Shown piece after piece: positions 62,448-64,000 of a stretch of 64,000 nucleotides of DNA (its first letter is position 1; every line of letters starts with the position of its first letter). The DNA is from an uncultured Algibacter sp. (GTDB lineage Bacteria; Bacteroidota; Bacteroidia; Flavobacteriales; Flavobacteriaceae), in NCBI RefSeq assembly GCF_947487575.1, contig NZ_CANKXG010000001.1, forward strand, positions 186,001 to 250,000. The letters are read 5' to 3'. Both the position numbers and the translations under genes were made by a program. Below the pieces are notes generated by a model. It was not told the origin of the DNA and made no database searches. It saw only the letters and a list, made by a program, of their open reading frames with translations.

Positions 62448-63389
62448 TTACATCACAAATTTTGAACTTATAGATTTGTTGTTGTGTACTTTATCCATAA
62501 CCTCGGCAAATAAATTTGCGCAACTTAATACCTTAATTTTATCACTTAAAGGTTTAACGGGTATGGTGTCTGTTACTATTAATTCTTGTAATTTAGAATT
62601 GTTTATATTATCATAAGCCTTACCAGATAATATTGGGTGTGTACATATAGCCCTTACGCTTAATGCACCACGCTCCATCATTAAATCTGCTGCTTTTGTT
62701 AATGTTCCTGCAGTGTCTACCATATCATCTACCAATACCACATTTTTGCCTTCTACATTTCCTATTAGTTCCATGTGTGAAATAACATTGGCTTTTGCAC
62801 GTTGCTTGTAGCAAATTACAACATCACTTTCTAAAGCTTTTGAATATGCATAGGCTCTTTTAGAACCTCCCATATCTGGTGATGCAATAGTTAAATTTGG
62901 TAAATTTAAACTCTGCAAGTATGGTAAGAATATAATAGATGCATATAAATGATCTACTGGTTTTTCGAAAAATCCTTGAATTTGATCTGCATGCAAATCC
63001 ATAGTAATAATACGTGTTGCACCTGCCGCTTCTAGCATTTTTGCTACTAATTTTGCAGCTATTGGTACACGAGGTTTATCTTTTCTATCTTGTCTTGCCC
63101 ATCCAAAATATGGCATTACTGCTGTAATATGCCTTGCTGATGCACGTTTTGCAGCATCAATCATTAACAACATTTCCATTAAATTTCTTGGTTCTGGATT
63201 GGTAGAACCAATAATAAAAATTCGGGTTCCTCGAATGGACTCTTCATAAGATGGTTGAAATTCACCATCACTATAGGTTGATGTGATAACGTTACCTAGT
63301 TTTACACCAAAAGCTTTGGCTATTTTTTCGCCTAAAACTTTACTTTGAGTACATGCAAAAATTTTAGCTTCTGGTATAACAATTGGCAT
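62448..63389 (-). CDS. prs: Ribose-phosphate pyrophosphokinase
   Basis: The 313-aa enzyme makes PRPP from ribose 5-phosphate and ATP, feeding nucleotide, NAD, His and Trp synthesis. Motifs: TSTYSDGEFQPSYEESIRGT, PYFGWARQDRKDKPR, the metal site TMDLHADQIQGFF and the PRPP loop VVLVDDMVDTAGTL. Length is normal. It is the first gene of a prs-rplY unit. Confidence 0.97.
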   Translation of the reverse strand: MPIVIPEAKIFACTQSKVLGEKIAKAFGVKLGNVITSTYSDGEFQPSYEESIRGTRIFIIGSTNPEPRNLMEMLLMIDAAKRASARHITAVMPYFGWARQDRKDKPRVPIAAKLVAKMLEAAGATRIITMDLHADQIQGFFEKPVDHLYASIIFLPYLQSLNLPNLTIASPDMGGSKRAYAYSKALESDVVICYKQRAKANVISHMELIGNVEGKNVVLVDDMVDTAGTLTKAADLMMERGALSVRAICTHPILSGKAYDNINNSKLQELIVTDTIPVKPLSDKIKVLSCANLFAEVMDKVHNNKSISSKFVM

Positions 63390-63536
63390 AGTTAACTTAT
63401 TGTTTTAGAGTGCGCAAACACCACATAATTTTTAACAAGGTGCAAATTTATGCATTTATTTTAACCTAAAAAGTATATTGACTAGTATTTTTATGCGTAA
63501 TACCGAAAAAAACTATATTTTTACAGTCCGAAAATT

Positions 63537-63618
63537 GCTCAAGTGGCGGAATTGGTAGACGCGCTGGATTCAAAATCCAGTTTCTTCGGAAGTGTGGGTT
63601 CGATTCCCACCTTGAGTA
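63537..63618 (+). tRNA. tRNA-Leu (anticodon CAA)
   Basis: This is an 82-base type II tRNA. The acceptor arms are GCTCAAG and CTTGAGT (first pair G-U) with discriminator A618. The anticodon stem CTGGA/TCCAG encloses TTCAAAA, giving anticodon CAA at 63571-63573. A variable arm (CTTCGG region) and a T-arm GTGGG-TTCGATT-CCCAC follow. CCA is not encoded. It reads UUG codons. A terminator lies directly downstream. Confidence 0.95.
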
Positions 63619-63620
63619 CT

Positions 63621-63654
63621 AAAGGCTTTAACAAAAATGTTGAAGCCTTTTTTA
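63621..63654 (+). terminator. Terminator after tRNA-Leu
   Basis: The stem AAAGGCTT/AAGCCTTT has inner AACA/TGTT pairing, followed by six T. It also faces the end of the formylglycine-generating-enzyme gene. Confidence 0.8.
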
Positions 63655-63662
63655 TTCAAAAA

Positions 63663-64000
63663 TTATTCTATCAACATATCAGGCGTAGCAACTGTTCTAA
63701 ATCCAATATGCTCTGAAGAAGAATCTGTACTTGTTCCCATTCTAGAAGATACTCTATAACTCGCACAATAAGAATCACTGCATAAAAAAGAACCCCCTTT
63801 AATTACTTTTTCTTGCAGATAAGGTTGGCTAGGGTTATATGCTTTATCTGATCCCTGCGGATTTACAATCTCTGTATTAGCAGCGACTAATTCTTCATAA
63901 TATTTAATGTTATACCAGTCTGATACAAATTCCCAAACGTTTCCTGCCATATCATATAATCCAAAATCGTTGGGTATATACGATTTTACAGGTGCTGTTC
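63663..64000 (-). CDS. Formylglycine-generating enzyme (SUMF1-like), N-terminus beyond window
   Basis: The frame stays open past the window edge; 112 C-terminal residues are visible. Typical FGE-sulfatase motifs are present: PNDFGLYDMAGNVWEFVSDW, VIKGGSFLCSDSYCASYRVS and SSEHIGFRTV. The two cysteines of FLCSDSYC occupy the places of the copper-binding catalytic pair in human SUMF1 (C336/C341), so this is likely an active sulfatase-activating oxidase rather than a structural relative such as GldJ/GldK. A sulfatase gene may lie outside the window. Confidence 0.82.
   Translation of the reverse strand, partial: TAPVKSYIPNDFGLYDMAGNVWEFVSDWYNIKYYEELVAANTEIVNPQGSDKAYNPSQPYLQEKVIKGGSFLCSDSYCASYRVSSRMGTSTDSSSEHIGFRTVATPDMLIE

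Noticed and set aside
1-64000. CRISPR array
   Set aside because: No series of regularly spaced identical repeats of 25-45 bases with unique spacers was seen, and no cas-like genes are present.

Overview
The window is AT-rich chromosomal DNA of a marine-type Flavobacteriaceae bacterium (Bacteroidota). Evidence: a class I ribonucleotide reductase whose ATP-cone sits on NrdB, an OlsF-type fused acyltransferase, an SDR-type threonine dehydrogenase, a secreted reprolysin ending in a type IX secretion sorting domain, and Bacteroidota-type promoters (TTG, about 20 nt, TAnnTTTG). Genus cannot be fixed from this sequence alone.

Layout. 1-8.7 kb: a truncated unknown gene, a possible small RNA, nrdB-nrdA, a DUF3109 protein, a MarC protein, a small flavoprotein-like oxidoreductase, an S41 protease and a dCMP deaminase. 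8.7-13.2 kb: an inverted pair of structured repeats, HupE-like protein, threonine dehydrogenase, a lipoprotein, a CBS protein, a GIDE-like membrane protein and a Zn-ribbon protein. 13.17-15.26 kb: a 2.1-kb mobile element with 27-bp imperfect inverted termini and 18-bp flanking direct repeats. It carries a decayed IS1595/ISXO2 transposase, a candidate small RNA, a DUF3800 gene overlapping a possible RelE/PBECR-like nuclease gene, and a 35-aa ORF. 15.4-20.2 kb: ssb, nadB, nadA and a 602-aa unknown protein. 20.5-32.9 kb: PEP carboxylase and a nitrogen block (PII, AmtB, PII, a beta-barrel porin, and divergent gltB-gltD). 33-37 kb: secreted and lipoprotein genes, mostly unknown. 37-42 kb: fbp, a SSAT-like acetyltransferase, aspartokinase and olsF. 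42-46.9 kb: an ars-type cluster, small membrane and accessory genes, and a frameshifted LuxR gene. 46.9-56.9 kb: 2-hydroxyacid dehydrogenase, mgtE, rsmA, a decayed GNAT gene, a TPR protein, a 40-aa secreted peptide, serS, an HTTM protein and ribF. 57-64 kb: a lipoprotein, the secreted metalloprotease, pth, rplY, prs, tRNA-Leu(CAA) and the end of a formylglycine-generating-enzyme gene.

Most of the window is core metabolism: deoxynucleotide supply (nrdBA, dCMP deaminase, prs), NAD synthesis (nadBA), ammonium uptake and assimilation (amtB, PII, gltBD), anaplerosis and gluconeogenesis (ppc, fbp) and translation (serS, pth, rsmA, rplY, tRNA-Leu). The best candidates for something undescribed are the 2.1-kb cargo transposon and its two-gene module, and a family of structured interspersed repeats (four copies here) built from conserved boxes separated by variable hairpins. 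All gene calls are by reading motifs; no database search was run.
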